Shown: in pieces, positions 34,801-47,555 of the stretch | How positions within the stretch are numbered: the first letter of the stretch is position 1 | Layout of the letters: every line of letters begins with the position of its first letter | Assembly (NCBI GenBank): GCA_029747015.1 | Contig: JAKOGI010000079.1 | Location: 1,295,756-1,359,755, forward strand | Reading direction: 5' to 3' | Origin: Carnegiea gigantea | Taxonomy: Eukaryota > Streptophyta > Magnoliopsida > Caryophyllales > Cactaceae | Length of the DNA stretch: 64,000 nucleotides | Position numbers and translations under genes: made by a program | The notes under the pieces: generated by a model | What the model saw: only the letters and a program-made list of their open reading frames with translations | What the model was told of the DNA's origin: nothing | Databases searched by the model: none

Positions 34801-35640
34801 GGGCAAAAATAAATAACATATGTAAACTTGCAGTGATTAAACACTTGCAGTTAATGGAGTTGTGCTTAGTGGTCAATATGTAACTTTTTTCTCATTTGTA
34901 ACAGTAGAAATATCTAACTGAAAATGGACTATTTTCCATATTGTACCAAAAAGGGGAAGGTTAATATATAGAGAAAAATTGAAAAAGAAAATAGAGAAAA
35001 GATGCAAACTATACAGTAATTTTAGACTAATTGATGTAGATTATTATATTTGGTCATCTTTTTTGAAAAAAATTCCAAACCCTCCCCCCCGGGTGCACAA
35101 AAAAAAAGGAAAAAAAAAAAACATCATTCTCGCCCTTAACGATCCCCACTTACCATGTGTCCTAAAGAAAGGTAGAAAAGCTGCAATTGGAAGAGATTTA
35201 AAAATAAGGCGATTTTTTTTTTTGGTTGTTTTGGATAGAAAAAAGTGAATTGGTTACAAAATTACTCAATTTTTTTATAAGACAATAGGGTTACAATTTC
35301 AGATAAAGATTGATCACAATCATGCACATTTTGGTACTCTGTTAATGTTCCAATTGAGTTTCTCTTTTACTTAAGTTACATATGTGTTGATCATGGTCAG
35401 GAACAAATTTGGGCCAAAATTGTGTGAGATATTTTAATCTTGTGTCTCAATAATAAACACAAAGTCTCTCTCTTTTTTTTTTTTTAATATATTCGATAGA
35501 AAATATTATATAGACATGCAAAAATTGTTACTCGAATAGTTGGGTAAGCCTAATTTCATTGTAACATGAGATTAGAAGATTTTGAGCATTAATAAAGATG
35601 GCATTTAAAGTGTTTCACTTTCGCAGTATTTACTTGACCA
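34801..35640. other. intergenic AT-rich DNA
   Basis: Contains A-rich and T-rich runs (35099-35122, 35213-35224, 35474-35485) and no recognisable gene. Confidence 0.6.
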
Positions 35641-35745
35641 GGAAAACTGAAGGGGTAAGACTGCTTACATTTGAATCTCCAATCTTCCCGGATCCCACGT
35701 AAGCAGAACTTACACGGAAAGTTGTTTTTATTGTTGTATTGACCC
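35641..35745 (+). mobile_element. decayed LINE/SINE 3'-end fragment
   Basis: GGTAAGACTGCTTACATTTG, GAATCTCC, GTAAGCAGAACTTACAC and a final TTGTTTTTATTGTTG parallel the 3' ends at 4767-4889 and 46440-46561, with many substitutions. Only a weak TTGACC repeat flanks it. Confidence 0.5.
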
Positions 35746-36250
35746 CAAAAAAAAAAAAGATAGTAACATTTTTAACCGATTACAAAGGACTGTCTCAGGA
35801 ACTGTACTTGCGAGACATATCTCCTTTTTGTTGAGTCTCTTTCATGTCTCTACCACTTTTCTTACGTCTCACAACTTTTTCAGGGTGAGATCGTATTGCT
35901 AAAGACTAGCCTGTAGGCTATAAGCAACCCTAAGCAAGTGCACGATAAAATTTTTACAATGGGCCTTTCGCTCAGCTCAAAAATAAATAAATCTATACAT
36001 ACTAAAATAAAAGAATAATAGAGAATCCCAGAAAGACATGCTCAAAAACAAATTTTGCCATTCCTCAAGTGTAGTGTACATATTCAGCAAAGAACCATAC
36101 AAGCACTACATGCCTCATTCTACTGCAACGTAAATTCTCATGGCATATTAGAAGCCTGCATTTTCTGCTTTACGCCGGCCTGCCCTGGCCTGGCCTACCC
36201 TAGCCAAGCCAAGCCAGGCAATAAATGAGATGGGAGGGTAGTGAAAATTT
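35746..36250. other. 3' flank of the J-domain gene
   Basis: No gene seen. The 3' UTR of the minus-strand J-domain gene should occupy the part next to 36250. A GGCCTGGCC-type palindromic cluster is at 36175-36215. Confidence 0.45.
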
Positions 36251-36865
36251 TCACCATTGCTTCTTACCCTTTTTCTTTCTCTTACTGCTGCTGCTACCTC
36301 CACCGCCAGTATTGGATCCGCTCTTTGGGCTGTTTCTGGTGCCTGTTTGGGGACCCTCACCTGGGGCACCCCCTCCGAAGTTTTCAAACATTCCTGACTG
36401 CATTGCGTTGTGCAACCACTCAAAGAACTCTTCCTCGGTCATGTTCTCCTCCACGTTGAAGGCCGTAGGCCCTCCCCCTCTGTGAGATGAAGTTGATCCT
36501 TTCCCAGAGCCATTCTTTGTTACGCTTGTGTTGACGTGGAAGCTTGGTTTGTGGGAGTTGGCCGGGCATCTCATTCCCTACAGCCGAATCCGAACAGCAG
36601 TTAATCGGCAAGCTCTTCAAAGACTCACGCACTTGTTGGCAAAGAGTTATAACTCAATTTCAATCCAAGACCTTGCGGCTTGTAGTCAAAGCAGCATTAA
36701 CTGAATTCTATCCCATCGCCTTGTTTCGGAGTTCATAGGCGATCCAACGGGTCTTGACAAGAGTGAAAGAGTAACTTTTCGGAGATTGGATAATAGTCAT
36801 GTACCGGTAGCTCTTACTGAAGCATTCAAGACAAGACTAAGGAACTAAGTACTTTTGCGCCACCC

Positions 36866-36898
<33 letters not shown>

Positions 36899-39302
36899 AT
36901 CCCCTCTTATTTTTCCCCCTTCTTGTCCATGCTCTCCTCCCAAATAGAGCCTAGAATATCAACATCTTCATATATCCAAAAGACTTTCTATCAGCATGGA
37001 GACATACCTGACAAATGTACCACTCAGTGGCATCATATACTTTGCCATCAGCACAAACATATGCAACAGGTAGATCAACCTGCAGTCCGCATTCAATATT
37101 CAAAGATATCAGAACTGAAAATCTGCTCAAGCGACTTTTCTTACAGTGACTTATCACATATGAAGAAGGAAGCAGAGCATAGAATAGCTAATCAACCTCC
37201 TAATTCTACACTTCCCACCAGGGGACATTTGTGCCTCCTTTCATAGTTCTATCATTATTTTCTTGTCCCGACATCCCCACCCCAAAATGTAAATTGTTGG
37301 TGCTCTTACATGTCAAGAAATGAACAATAAATAAGAGCATCAACCCTATAGCGTCTCAATTTTTTATTTTTTATTTTTTGGGTTCAATGTTTCCTTAATG
37401 GGTCAGCAAAGTAACATTTTGTCCCAAAAAAAGCAGACTACACAGGGCCTGTTCTTTTTGTGGGTAAATTGGGATGGGTAAAAGGGTGAAGTGGGTTGAG
37501 GTAGGTTGAGGTAGGTTGAAGTAGGATGAAGTGGGTTGAAATAGGTTCAAGTGGGTTGAATTTTTTTTTTTTTATGTGATAAATTGAGCTTGGTCAAAAT
37601 AGTGGAATTGAGTTGAAGTAGGTTGAAGTAGACTGAAGTGGGTTGAAGTAGGTTGAAGTGAGTTGAGGTTGGTATTTTGGAATTGACCCACGAAAAGAAC
37701 AGGCCCACAATATATTTAATTTTTCCATGAATTTCTTTCTCCTTCCTGAAATTTCACAAAGTCTATGGGACTAAGAGAGTCAATAAATTTCTGTCATACC
37801 TTCTGCAATATCCCAAAAAGCAAAGGTTGGGAAGACTGTTCAACCCATCCATCTCCATCTTTAGCTTGATGAAAATCCTTGCATTCCTTCAGCATATAGA
37901 AACATTGACAGATATATACAATCAGCAAAACAATTTACAAAGAAAACACACACCTATATACACACCCTCTTCCAACATGGTGGTGCTCAGTCTCATACAG
38001 GAGTTGACATAGGTAAAAAGTATACTTACCTGGCACCATCTAGCTTTGAATTTAGATTTCTTGGTCAGGAACCACATATGAAAACTACCACACTTCTTGC
38101 ATGAGATTCTCCTTGACTCTGCCAGGGGATCCTCTCCGTCACCTTCTGACCTTGCCAATCCATTAGGAAAAAAGCCATGCCGGCCATTCTGAACAGTAAA
38201 ACCATCACTAAATTTTAATCAGGTGAAGATTAAGTTATCTAGCAACTCATCCATACATATACAAATCTCAAATCTACTATTCAAATAGTAGACTTGAGAT
38301 AATAAGGGCACTAATTAGATATATAACACACATATACAAATCTCAAATCTAATATTCAAGCAGTAGACTTGAGACAATAAGGGCACTAATTAGATACAGG
38401 CGTCACAAAATCTTTTTAGGGATTTGCGCATCATCCATTCTAGTAATTTTTAGAACTAATGGAGCTTGGCAAGATATTCTAGATAGCATGTAAAAACTTA
38501 TTGAAATTGGCAGAATCAGCCATGGACAAGAAGAGGTAGAGAGAGAGAAAGGAAGGTAGTCAGCCCAAAGGATAGAAGCTGAAACAATGCTAGGACTAGG
38601 CAAGGCAAGAAGCTCAATACGACTGCAAGGACCAACATGAAACTGAAAATAAACTTGCTAGTTTTTTCCACTTGAGATATCAGAATAAGCAGTGGACGAA
38701 TAAGTGACAAAATCTTGACAAAGAATCCAACACCACAATAAAATTTTCACCTTTAGAGAAGCGTTCTGAAAACGGCAGTAGTAGTTCAGCAACTCTTCCC
38801 TCCTAAGTTCATCATCGTATGCTTTTCTCTTCAGAGAATCCAGTAAGATCTAAAGAAATAAAATTTTTAAATATGACATAAAAGAAACAAGAAGAACAGA
38901 TCAGAACAATAAAACAAAAAGACGAAAAAAGAAAACGCTACCTCATAAGCATTTTGAAGTTTCTTAAAGGCTTCTGCAGCCTTTTCATTACCCATATTTT
39001 TATCAGGGTGGACAAGCATTGCCTGACGAAAACACAAAATTCACTTATCAATCAAGAACAGCAAAATCGGGAGGTGAAGCCAAGTCAATACTTCTACCAT
39101 CCTTCTAAAAAAGGGGTAAAAAGGACCACTGCAATAGCCAGGATGGAATATCGTTAGAGACTTGCTTTTAAACAAAGTCCAAGACCCCAGCAATGGGTAC
39201 AGAGTAGCAGAAAATGACGACCACTTCCGTAAAAAATGTGTGGTCATACGTGCATGCATGTGCTTGTGCGAGTGCCTGCGTGCACCTCTATGTATGAGTG
39301 TG

Positions 39303-39382
<80 letters not shown>

Positions 39383-41624
39383 GGAGAGAGAAAGGGAGTC
39401 AGAGAGGGGGGGTTAACAAAACAAACCATGAAGGAAAGAAACATAATCCGAAAAATGGAATTGGTCAAGCTGGAATACAGTACCTTTTTCCTGTACTCTC
39501 TCCTTAGTACAGATGCATCTACTTGTTGGTATCGCGACAAGCCCAATGCCGAGTAGTGATCAGTGCAATTTAACAAGCGCACAACCTCATCTTCAGATGT
39601 AATATCAGAATCAGCCCCGCTTGTAGAAGCAACTCCAGCACCACGATCTGCTGACTGGCCTGAACCATTATCTGCAAATGAATAGTGTGCTTCTCCAGTA
39701 AAATAGTTTCGGTCACCATGAATTCCGTCTGCTCGCTCAGAAGCCTTGTATCTTTGCTCATCCATGTTATTTTTCAGAAAGTAGATAAGCGCGTCGCTTG
39801 AAATAAACGATAAATTCAAGCCCAAAAGGACTCCAAGCCATCCAACATATGTCCACGCACAGTATACTGAATAAACTGTGCTGATCAATAAGGCAAGACG
39901 CTCTCGACCCAATATAAATGCCAACCCTGCATTTTTTTTTTTTTTAATAGGAACCAAGCAACTTATAAAACATTGCATGAATAGTTCACTGCATCATGTC
40001 AATTCAAAGTACTAGATCCATCACCTGCAAAAATGATTGCAAAAGATGTTGTCCAAAAGCTTCCATAAAGCCAAAGAAAAATTGCTCCACTAACACCAAG
40101 TATCAACAGTGAAATGGTGAAGCCAACCAAAACTGCAAACCCAGCAGCAAAAGCCTGGAGGTTATTTAGTAATGTCAGTAATGAAGGAAGCGCTAAAAAT
40201 GGAAGGCTATGACTAAGCATGCTATAAAGTAGGGGCAAGGAACTTAATTAGTACGACTAATCTTTCAGCAACAAACATATGTCAAATTTAAAAATTAGAT
40301 AACCTACACCTTGACCCTGCTTGAAAACATATTCGACCTCAAAATGGTGCTCCATGAGACAATAGAAATATTCATCAGAAAAACCCATGAAAAGGTATGT
40401 CATAGCATTTGGATGAACAGGAAAGGAAGGCAAGAGCAATTAACAGCTCATACAGCCAAGCTGACTGCGGTCCGGTTAGTTGACTCACATCAATCAATTT
40501 GGATTTCTTTATCACGACATTTACATGCCACAATGCATAGCCACCCGCCATAGCATTCCATGTACCCAGGAAACCGGAGACTGAAGAGACATCCTGGCAG
40601 ATCCAGATATTTGTCTAGGGGGTCCATTCCAACAAAAAAATAACCACAGTTTACAGTCTTGGCAAGTCTCCCTCCCCCTCCCGCTCCCCAAATAAAAGGC
40701 TGTTGTCATGAACTAGTTGATATACAATCTTATATGCAGCATACAGCTTCTGTGCACAAAATTGCCAACTTGGAGACTGAAGTTGCTAAAAATCCATAGA
40801 AACAGTCAAAAATCAGAAAGGGGCCATTCTAATAGTGAAGACGAACAAGTATAAAAGGGGCTCACCAACATGACTAGAAATTTGAATGTCCCAATCATCG
40901 CAATGAGTGAAAGAACACTAAACCAAAGAACAGACAAGAAGGATGTTGTTCCCATCCGCACTAAGGAGTCCATGCCACGACAAGCACAATCCAACCAGAC
41001 TAACGACACAAGCAGCACAATGTTGCCCAGATGAAAAAGCCACTTCAGAACAATTGGATATGTTTGAACAAGCTTCAATTGTATGACATCCCGGAACCTG
41101 TAAATGTTATTTCTCACAGCCACAAACACTGGTTTTTGCCTTTCTAGCCATCCACATGATGTCCTAAAGACAGATAAAGCAGAACTCTTTAACCGCTGAA
41201 GTGCTGCAATGTAAGAAAACCGGACCTTTTCAGTCCTGACGCCTGCATCACATCCATTTGCCAAATGATCAAAGTCACCACTCAAATTTCCTAAGTTATG
41301 ATCATCATCAAAAGGTCTATCAACGCCCCTTGAGCCCGACTCTTCCACGGTTTTACCCAACAAGCCACAGTCATGCAATAAGGATCCCACAGTCTCCATA
41401 GTGTCCACCAGCTGCTCATCTTTTGCGCGAGAATTCCTTGATTGTTTGTTCTTTTTCCTCCTATCCCCGGGAAAAGGGGTTTTGTTAATATTTTCTGTAA
41501 AAGGGGAGTTCCTCTGTTCACCTGGGAGTTCATCTGCAACAGCCTGCAACTCTGATTCCCTTTTTTTACTCTTCAATGGAGGCTGGTCAATCCCTTTTCT
41601 TGGTTGATTGCCTTTCCGGGCCAT
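36251..41624 (-). CDS. membrane J-domain protein with Jiv90 domain (DNAJC14-like)
   Basis: Nine exons: 41624-40866, 40154-40025, 39926-39484, 39022-38942, 38849-38751, 38188-38030, 37886-37800, 37079-37008 and 36577-36251, giving about 718 residues. The N-terminus is basic (RRKKNKQSRNSRAK). Hydrophobic segments at about 193-215, 229-253, 256-300 and 318-350 suggest several membrane passes, probably in the ER. The J domain (about 419-485) has DHYSALGLSRY and the HPD motif at 449-451 (LVHPDKNMG), so it should stimulate Hsp70 ATPase. The Jiv90 region follows (CKKC, WCQECKDFHQAKDGDGW, LPVAYVCADGKVYDATEWYI, MRCPANSH). The tail is Gly/Ser-rich and ends KRKKKGKKQW. All junctions are GT-AG and keep frame. 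Introns carry a MITE, a 75-bp duplication and a (TG)n(GA)n tract. Confidence 0.93.
37445..37706. mobile_element. MITE with GGTTGAAGT minisatellite core, 262 bp
   Basis: The left end GGGCCTGTTCTTTTTGTGGG and the reverse complement of the right end, GGGCCTGTTCTTTTCGTGGG, form a long terminal inverted repeat. Flanking ACA (37442-37444 and 37707-37709) is a candidate 3-bp duplication, fitting a PIF/Harbinger- or CACTA-derived MITE. The interior is a run of variants of GGTTGAAGTRGGTTGAAGTG with a T-run. It lies in an intron of the J-domain gene. A second copy is at 58574-58728. Confidence 0.8.
38256..38398. repeat. 75-bp tandem duplication with internal inverted repeat
   Basis: Two units start CATATACAAATCTCAAATCT at 38256 and 38331. 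Each contains an inverted repeat (TCTACTATTCAAATAGTAGA in unit 1, ATATTCAAGCAGTAGA in unit 2) and ends GGGCACTAATTAGATA. It is in the intron between exons 5 and 6 of the J-domain gene. Confidence 0.9.
39305..39376. repeat. compound (TG)n(GA)n microsatellite
   Basis: A TG run of about 18 units passes directly into a GA run of about 16 units, within the intron between J-domain exons 3 and 4. Open frames crossing it are repeat artefacts. Confidence 0.97.
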
Positions 41625-44600
41625 GAATATGATCTGGTAGAATATGAGCACTAATTTGAAAACTTGATCACATAGTTGACTTGTTCCAATAGTGCACAAA
41701 GTGGAAGTTCATATCTGTCACCAATCAAGAGGACAGGAAAGCCCTAAATTTTCAGCTAAATATTATTGAAGGAAACACAGACCAGACATCCAAACACTAT
41801 CAACAACTACTAATTATTCATGACTATTGACATCATGTAGCTATAATTATATCCACAACATCATGAAGGCCCTTGTTGTTGTATGTTTAGTGCTCACAAG
41901 GAACATCATCAGGAGAGAAGGATGGCAATGTCCTGGTCTCACAGTTCTACCAAATCCAGAAGATTGAGAACACTTTTCAATTCAAGGGAAAGGAAGCGAC
42001 AAACACCACAAATACAAAATAAACCAGATGACAGACCCAAGTCATAGCAGATAGTGAAGACTCAAGAACCCATAGCAAAACAAAACAATTGGGGGAGGGG
42101 GGGACCTCATCACATGAAAGAGCCAACACAAAGATGCAAGAACATAACCAACATCAGCAAACAACCAAACAATTAACATGGTATGATGTTATAAGAATTA
42201 CTTAGAACACTTAAGCAGAAAGTTTACTTTCATTTCTTTTCACTAAAAGCAAAGCTTAGCACCACATAGAAGCTCTGCATGCATAAAGTTCACAACAAGA
42301 TATTAGACTCTGATCAAAGTTTGTTGTCTTTATGCCAATACCTTTTTGAGAGATCCATATCAAACAAACTGCCTCCAAAATCTTTCGAAAATATGTTCAA
42401 ATGCCCCCCTCACCCAACAAAAGAAAACCAAAAATAAAGGAACAAAAAAGAAGATAAACAAACAATTCCATTTCCACAGAGATAATAACAAGAAGCAACC
42501 AACATCTCTTGCATGGAAGCAGGGGCCAAAACTTCTCAAAAACCAAAGCATATAAAGAAAGGTTTAGATATATCGTTCCTCAAGCAAGAGAAGCTTCCAC
42601 AGCACAAATCCAAAGGACAAGAATATCAGTATAAAAAGGGCAGCCTGGTGCACAAGCATCCTGCGTTCACACAGGATCCGGAGAAGGGTTGCACCCTAAG
42701 GGGTGAATTGTATCAGTATATGAAGAACAAATCACTACATCAACAGATGGGACAGAAATTAATTGGAAAAATGCTGTAATAACCACCTTATTAGATAAAC
42801 ATATTTGACTGATGAAGGCAAGTTTTAAGCAAATCAATCAATCATCGTTCTCTATGTTTTCCTTTAATCATTACATAGCATTGCTTTCTGTGATGCATGT
42901 TTTCATATCCTTATTATAACGAAGCTAGAGTCTAGGTGCTTAACGAATCAACTTACTCTTTAGAAATAATTTTTGCACTCCATCAAAGAAACTGTTCATA
43001 AGAAGCTCATTAGGTCCCAAATGAGAATAATTACACATGTCCACATTGACAAAAGGGAATGGCAGCTTAAATTACAAATACTTCACTAGGGTCGTCTTTT
43101 TTTTGGGGGGGGGGGGGTAAAGCTTCATTTTCCAATGAGCTCCATAACAGTTACCACTTTATCTTCCTTGTCCTCCATCCTTTTAAGAAAGGGATATTAC
43201 CAACCAATTCTTTTAGTTGGTTGTTTGTTTAGGGTAAATAAGGAAAAGAATATTAGCAGTCATAAGAATGGGGAGCTTACAATGAACATCACAAGTATAC
43301 TAGATGAATAACCAACCCAAAATATTCGACAGCCAAGGCACTGAATGACAGTCAAGACCAAGGGCACAAAGATGAAAATAAAATGACCATTGTTAAAAAA
43401 AAAAAAAAAAAACCCAAAAAAGATCAGAGAAACCTGAAATCCAGTTTGGACTTAAGAATTTTAGAATGAGATTCAAAGGGGCAGTGGGGCACTGTCGTTC
43501 TTAGTGCTGCATTGGCCACAAGGAATCTTGGTGGATTTCAAGCTTGTAGCCACAAACTTACAATTATAAGCTTATTCTCAAAACTCCTACCATTCTTCTC
43601 ATTCTTAGTTATGCTCAAATAAAGCACTCGCTTCTCATTAGACCCAAAGCAAACCAAAAAGCTGAAGTCATGCAGTCCCTCAAGAACACATTCAAGCTCA
43701 TTTTGCATGAAAATTACTTGAGAAACACAACAAGTTTATTGACACTTCCGCATCAAGCTCCACATATTTCCGGAGTTCTGAGCATTTAACAGAAGAGAAA
43801 CATGAAGATCTTCTGAGATGCATTTGGATCCCCCCCCTTCATACTTCATCGTTTGCGAGCTATTTTCCCTTTCATATCTTCAGTTTTCACAGCCTCCCTT
43901 CATCAACGACCAAGGAACAAATGACCGCAATCAAGTCTTTCACATACAGGATTAGATGTGACAGTAAACACCGGGGGGGAGGGGAATGTCTGAAATCCCT
44001 TATCTCTACTCAAACTCTTACCATGTCAATTCTTCCATACAATTGATCACCCGTTTCCCTACTAGCTGGGCATACTTCTGCTTACATTCTCCAACTAACG
44101 CTCCTTAGGCCACTCTCATAAATTCCCATTGAATGGCACTTTCAGTAGGCTCTCAGATACCATATCACAGACCTTCCATAACCACATTCTCGATGTACTC
44201 TGTCAAAGCCTACTGACAAATCAGAACAAAACCCCATTCTAGTTACTTGCTCACAATGCCAATGATTGTCCTCCGCGTCATTTGTCAGATTGGTAGGCAA
44301 AGAGGTCATGGAGAGGGCATAACTAAACTTAAGACATCTATCCTCCTATGGATGGAAGCAGGAAAGAAAATAAACTCCATGTCCACAAATACACTGAAGT
44401 TGAGGTCTCCCACATTTCAACCTTTGAATTTGGTTGATTGAAAGCCCACCTGCCCCTCCCCCTCCCCCTCCCCCTCCCCCTGCGCCCAGCCTCCTGGCCC
44501 TATAACTACCCCAACCTCAACACTATCATCAGACCCACATAGAACTTGATCTCACAGGACACCCTAAATTGCAAGAAGTGTGGGGGGGGGGGGAAGAAAG

Positions 44601-44894
44601 GGAAAAAAATGTCGGTTTACGCTGGTTGTTAGCTACCTAACCCAGTTATCCTCCAAACGCAGAAAATAGGCAAAAGCGATACCACCATTTGCAGCACTAA
44701 TTCGACTAAGCAAGATAGTACCAATCGAAGACAAAATCTTCCGCACAGAAAACAATCAAAATAGCAGACAATCAACTACAAATTCGATACATTAACCCCC
44801 AATCCCCTCCCTCACACAATCAATTAAAGCAACCCCCCCAAAAAAATACGAAACCCAACAACAAACACACAAATTAGCACTCAGAGTGTTACCT
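41625..44894 (-). other. presumed 5' UTR intron of the J-domain gene
   Basis: No coding region recognised over 3.3 kb. The DNA lies between the first coding exon and a leader-like exon with a clean donor at 44894-44895. It holds T-run/G-run and C-run tracts and a CCCCCT hexamer array. A separate non-coding transcript cannot be excluded. Confidence 0.5.
44452..44481. repeat. (CCCCCT)n array, potential G-quadruplex on the minus strand
   Basis: Four to five tandem CCCCTCC-type units give GGGGGAGGGGGA on the transcribed (minus) strand of the J-domain gene. At least four G-runs of four or more are separated by one base. Confidence 0.85.
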
Positions 44895-45040
44895 GCTTAT
44901 CAAGAACTAGGGTTTTAAAGGGCGGCGATCAAAGACTGTTCAACATCCGAGTGAACTACGAAGCATCAAAGGATCGCGTTGCGGTTACACCGGAAAGTAT
45001 CATCCGACGAAAAACAAGAGAGAAATGAGAGAGAAAATCA
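44895..45040 (-). promoter_or_regulatory. probable 5' UTR exon with telo-box of the J-domain gene
   Basis: On the minus strand the exon would end ATAAGCAG followed by donor GTAACA at 44894. It contains AAAACCCTAGTT (44907-44918), a telo-box common in leaders of plant housekeeping genes. No ATG with a usable frame is seen, so it is taken as untranslated. Confidence 0.5.
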
Positions 45041-45308
45041 TCAATGGCATATATGAATCTATCATGGATTCTTGAACCTATCTTAATTCTTACCTTGGTC
45101 TACTCTCTGTCTCCCTGTCTGTGGGTGACTAGAATGTATGGGATGCTGCTGTCGTTGGCATACTTTGTGACCTTTCGTTTCACTGACTTTGCCAAGAAAA
45201 CAATTCGAGTTTTAATTCCCATCTGTACTTTGCCCTTTGCCCTCTGGTAGTGCTTGGGAATAAAAAGATTTTTGAAGGGGGAGGGGGGGGGAGGATTTGT
45301 AAAACAGT

Positions 45309-45602
45309 ATTATAAATACCGTACCGTATTATTCGATATCGACCGAAGTATACCATACCGATTAAGAAACGGTACAAGTTATTATCCGGTATTGTACCAG
45401 TCAATACTGTTCTGTACCGTCAAATACCGAGTAGAATCGGTATTTTCGGTCAAATATCGCCCGGTATATTAAAATTTCAATTTTTTGTACTTTAATTCTT
45501 TAAATTTTTCAAAATTCAAAACGGTACGAGTCCAACGGTACATAAATCCAGTATGTTTCGTTCCAGTGAAAAATATTACAATAGTCGATACGATATTTAT
45601 AA
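45309..45602. mobile_element. MITE with GGTAC/CGGTAT-rich arms, about 294 bp
   Basis: The left TTATAAATACCGTACCG and right (reverse complement) TTATAAATATCGTATCG form a 17-bp inverted repeat with two mismatches. CGGTA, GGTAC and TACCG motifs are dense inside. The flanks do not show a clear duplication, so the superfamily is unknown. Confidence 0.6.
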
Positions 45603-45688
45603 CTTTGTTCTATAGTCTCTCGAGTTGTTCAATTAGTCTCACCACCCCAATCTTATTCTCAGATGAATTGAGGCCTGGGTAACTCAAG

Positions 45689-46561
45689 CAATTTAAAAGC
45701 CTAATCCAAATTCAAATAAATGTCCAGATGTTTGTTAGGCTAAGACATCAATTCGAATTCAAGTCTATACTATATGATTCGGAGTGTTGGCCGATAAAAA
45801 GACTCAGGTTCAAAGGTTGATGGTCGCAGAGATGAGGATGATTAGATGGATGTGTGGTTATATGAGAATAGACAAAATTAGGAATGGAGTGATAAGAGGC
45901 TTGGTTAAAGTGGCCTCCATCGAAGATAAGATGAGAGAAATAAGACTTAGATGGTTTGATCATGTGAAAAGAAGGAGTGTAGAAGCCCCAGTGAGGAGCT
46001 GTGAGAGGATTAACACCCCCGTATGTAAAAGAGGGAAAGGTCGACCAAAGAAAAATTTGGATGAGGTGATAAGAGAGGATTTGAAAGTTGTAGGATTGAC
46101 GGAGGACATGGCTCAGGATAGGAGACGATGGTGGGATAGGATTAAGGTCTTAGATCTCAGATAATCGGCCTTGTAGTTGTCTTTAGGTTGCGGTATGGCA
46201 GGTTTGGGGGTGGATTTCAGTTGTAGTTGCCGCGTGGTTTGCAGGTAGTGATCACTTTTGGGACGACTCATTATTTGCCTACCTCTGCTAAGGTATGTTT
46301 CTTTCCGCTGCTTTATTATTCCATGGTTTGGTTAGTTTCGACCCCTTATTTTATTCGCGTAACCGTAGTTGTTCCATTTAATATTTTCTTAAAAGCCCCC
46401 TTCTACAAAATGTTTGCATATAAATCTTGTTTTTATGGGTCTCGTGGAATCAGCCTCTTTACGGGCATATATGCCGGTAGATGTAACGCTGCGTACATCT
46501 GGATCTCCCTAAATCCCGTGAAAGCGGGACCCACACTGGGAGGTGGTGTTGTTGTTGTTGT
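45689..46561 (+). mobile_element. 5'-truncated RTE-type LINE
   Basis: The frame at 45784-46164 encodes the C-terminal end of a plant RTE reverse transcriptase: MVAEMRMIRWMCGYMRIDKI, DKMREIRLRWFDHVKRR, KGRPKKNLDEVI and DRRRWWDRIKVLD. Just upstream, YDSECWPIK is in a neighbouring frame because an A-run is one base short. The 3' UTR has CTTTACGGGCA, CTGCGTACATCTGG and ACCCACACTGGGAGG, then a (GTT)n tail. ACTCAAG at 45682-45688 and 46562-46568 may be a 7-bp target duplication. The catalytic domains are missing. Confidence 0.87.
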
Positions 46562-46568
46562 ACTCAAG

Positions 46569-47555
46569 TCCTGAATATATATGAAATAAAGAAAATACAT
46601 ACGTATTTGTTTTATCGCATAATGAGATATAATAGGCATGGACAATGCTCCACATTGGAAATGGATCATAAGATAAATAGATTGGTTGGCTTCCTGAGTA
46701 AAATAGACAATTATGGTCGAGTTTTTTAGTAATTTGATTTACTCGATCTAATTTAATTTTTATTGGATCTTAAAACGGAGTAAAATTAGATGAAACTATT
46801 TGCATAATAATGATTGTTCTGCACGAATTGACTTCATATGATTCCGTCTAAATTATTATTATATAACAAATTACCAATATACTATTGGCTAATTCCACTA
46901 GACAATTAGTGTGCTTTAATGAGCCGACCTAATATCAACATGATTCATTATGGACCTGAAATCCTAAACCATAAGAACAAATATGGCGCAGCTTGTATAG
47001 CATAAGTAATATGCAAATACTCTAACGTAGAGTTTATTTTCAAATGTCATTGACCCTCTTTGAGACACCTCCCTCCTCAGCCCAACAATTTAACCTACAT
47101 GTAACACATGTTTGTTTCACCCGTTCCAGGAAGCAAGTGAAAAATTCAAAATATATGGATGATGGATAAACCATTTGATGGATTAGACTATATTCAGGTC
47201 ATGTCTTATCACCCATCTGCATCTAGTTCGCTTTTTACTTTTGTCCTTTATATTTCGCCAATTTATTTGAAGACTATATACTTGATCTTATAATTATCAC
47301 AAATTTTAATATTCATTAATATTAAAAATATGTATTTCTGTTTGTTAAAATATAAAATGCATTTTTCTTATAAATTTGGTTAATATTATATATAAACTTT
47401 AATCATCTATTTTAACACCCGATCCGTTAATTTTCACCAACAGACGATGAATAAATGAATATAGATTGGATTTCCACAAATGATCAATAAATTGGTTGGA
47501 ACAGATGAAAGCGGACAATTAATATGAATGGTAGTCCATTGCCAACCCTACATTT
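46569..47555. other. intergenic AT-rich DNA
   Basis: No gene or clear repeat seen. AT content falls sharply at 47560, where the F-box promoter begins. Confidence 0.6.

Noticed and set aside
36225..36485. Plus-strand frames over the last J-domain exon
   Set aside because: They are antisense shadows of the Gly/Ser/Lys-rich C-terminus, which is supported by splice sites and family match.
39162..39507. Open frames rich in Cys-Val and Arg-Glu, and their minus-strand Thr-His mirror
   Set aside because: These are translations of the (TG)n(GA)n tract. The minus-strand frame is an intron read-through beyond the donor of J-domain exon 3.
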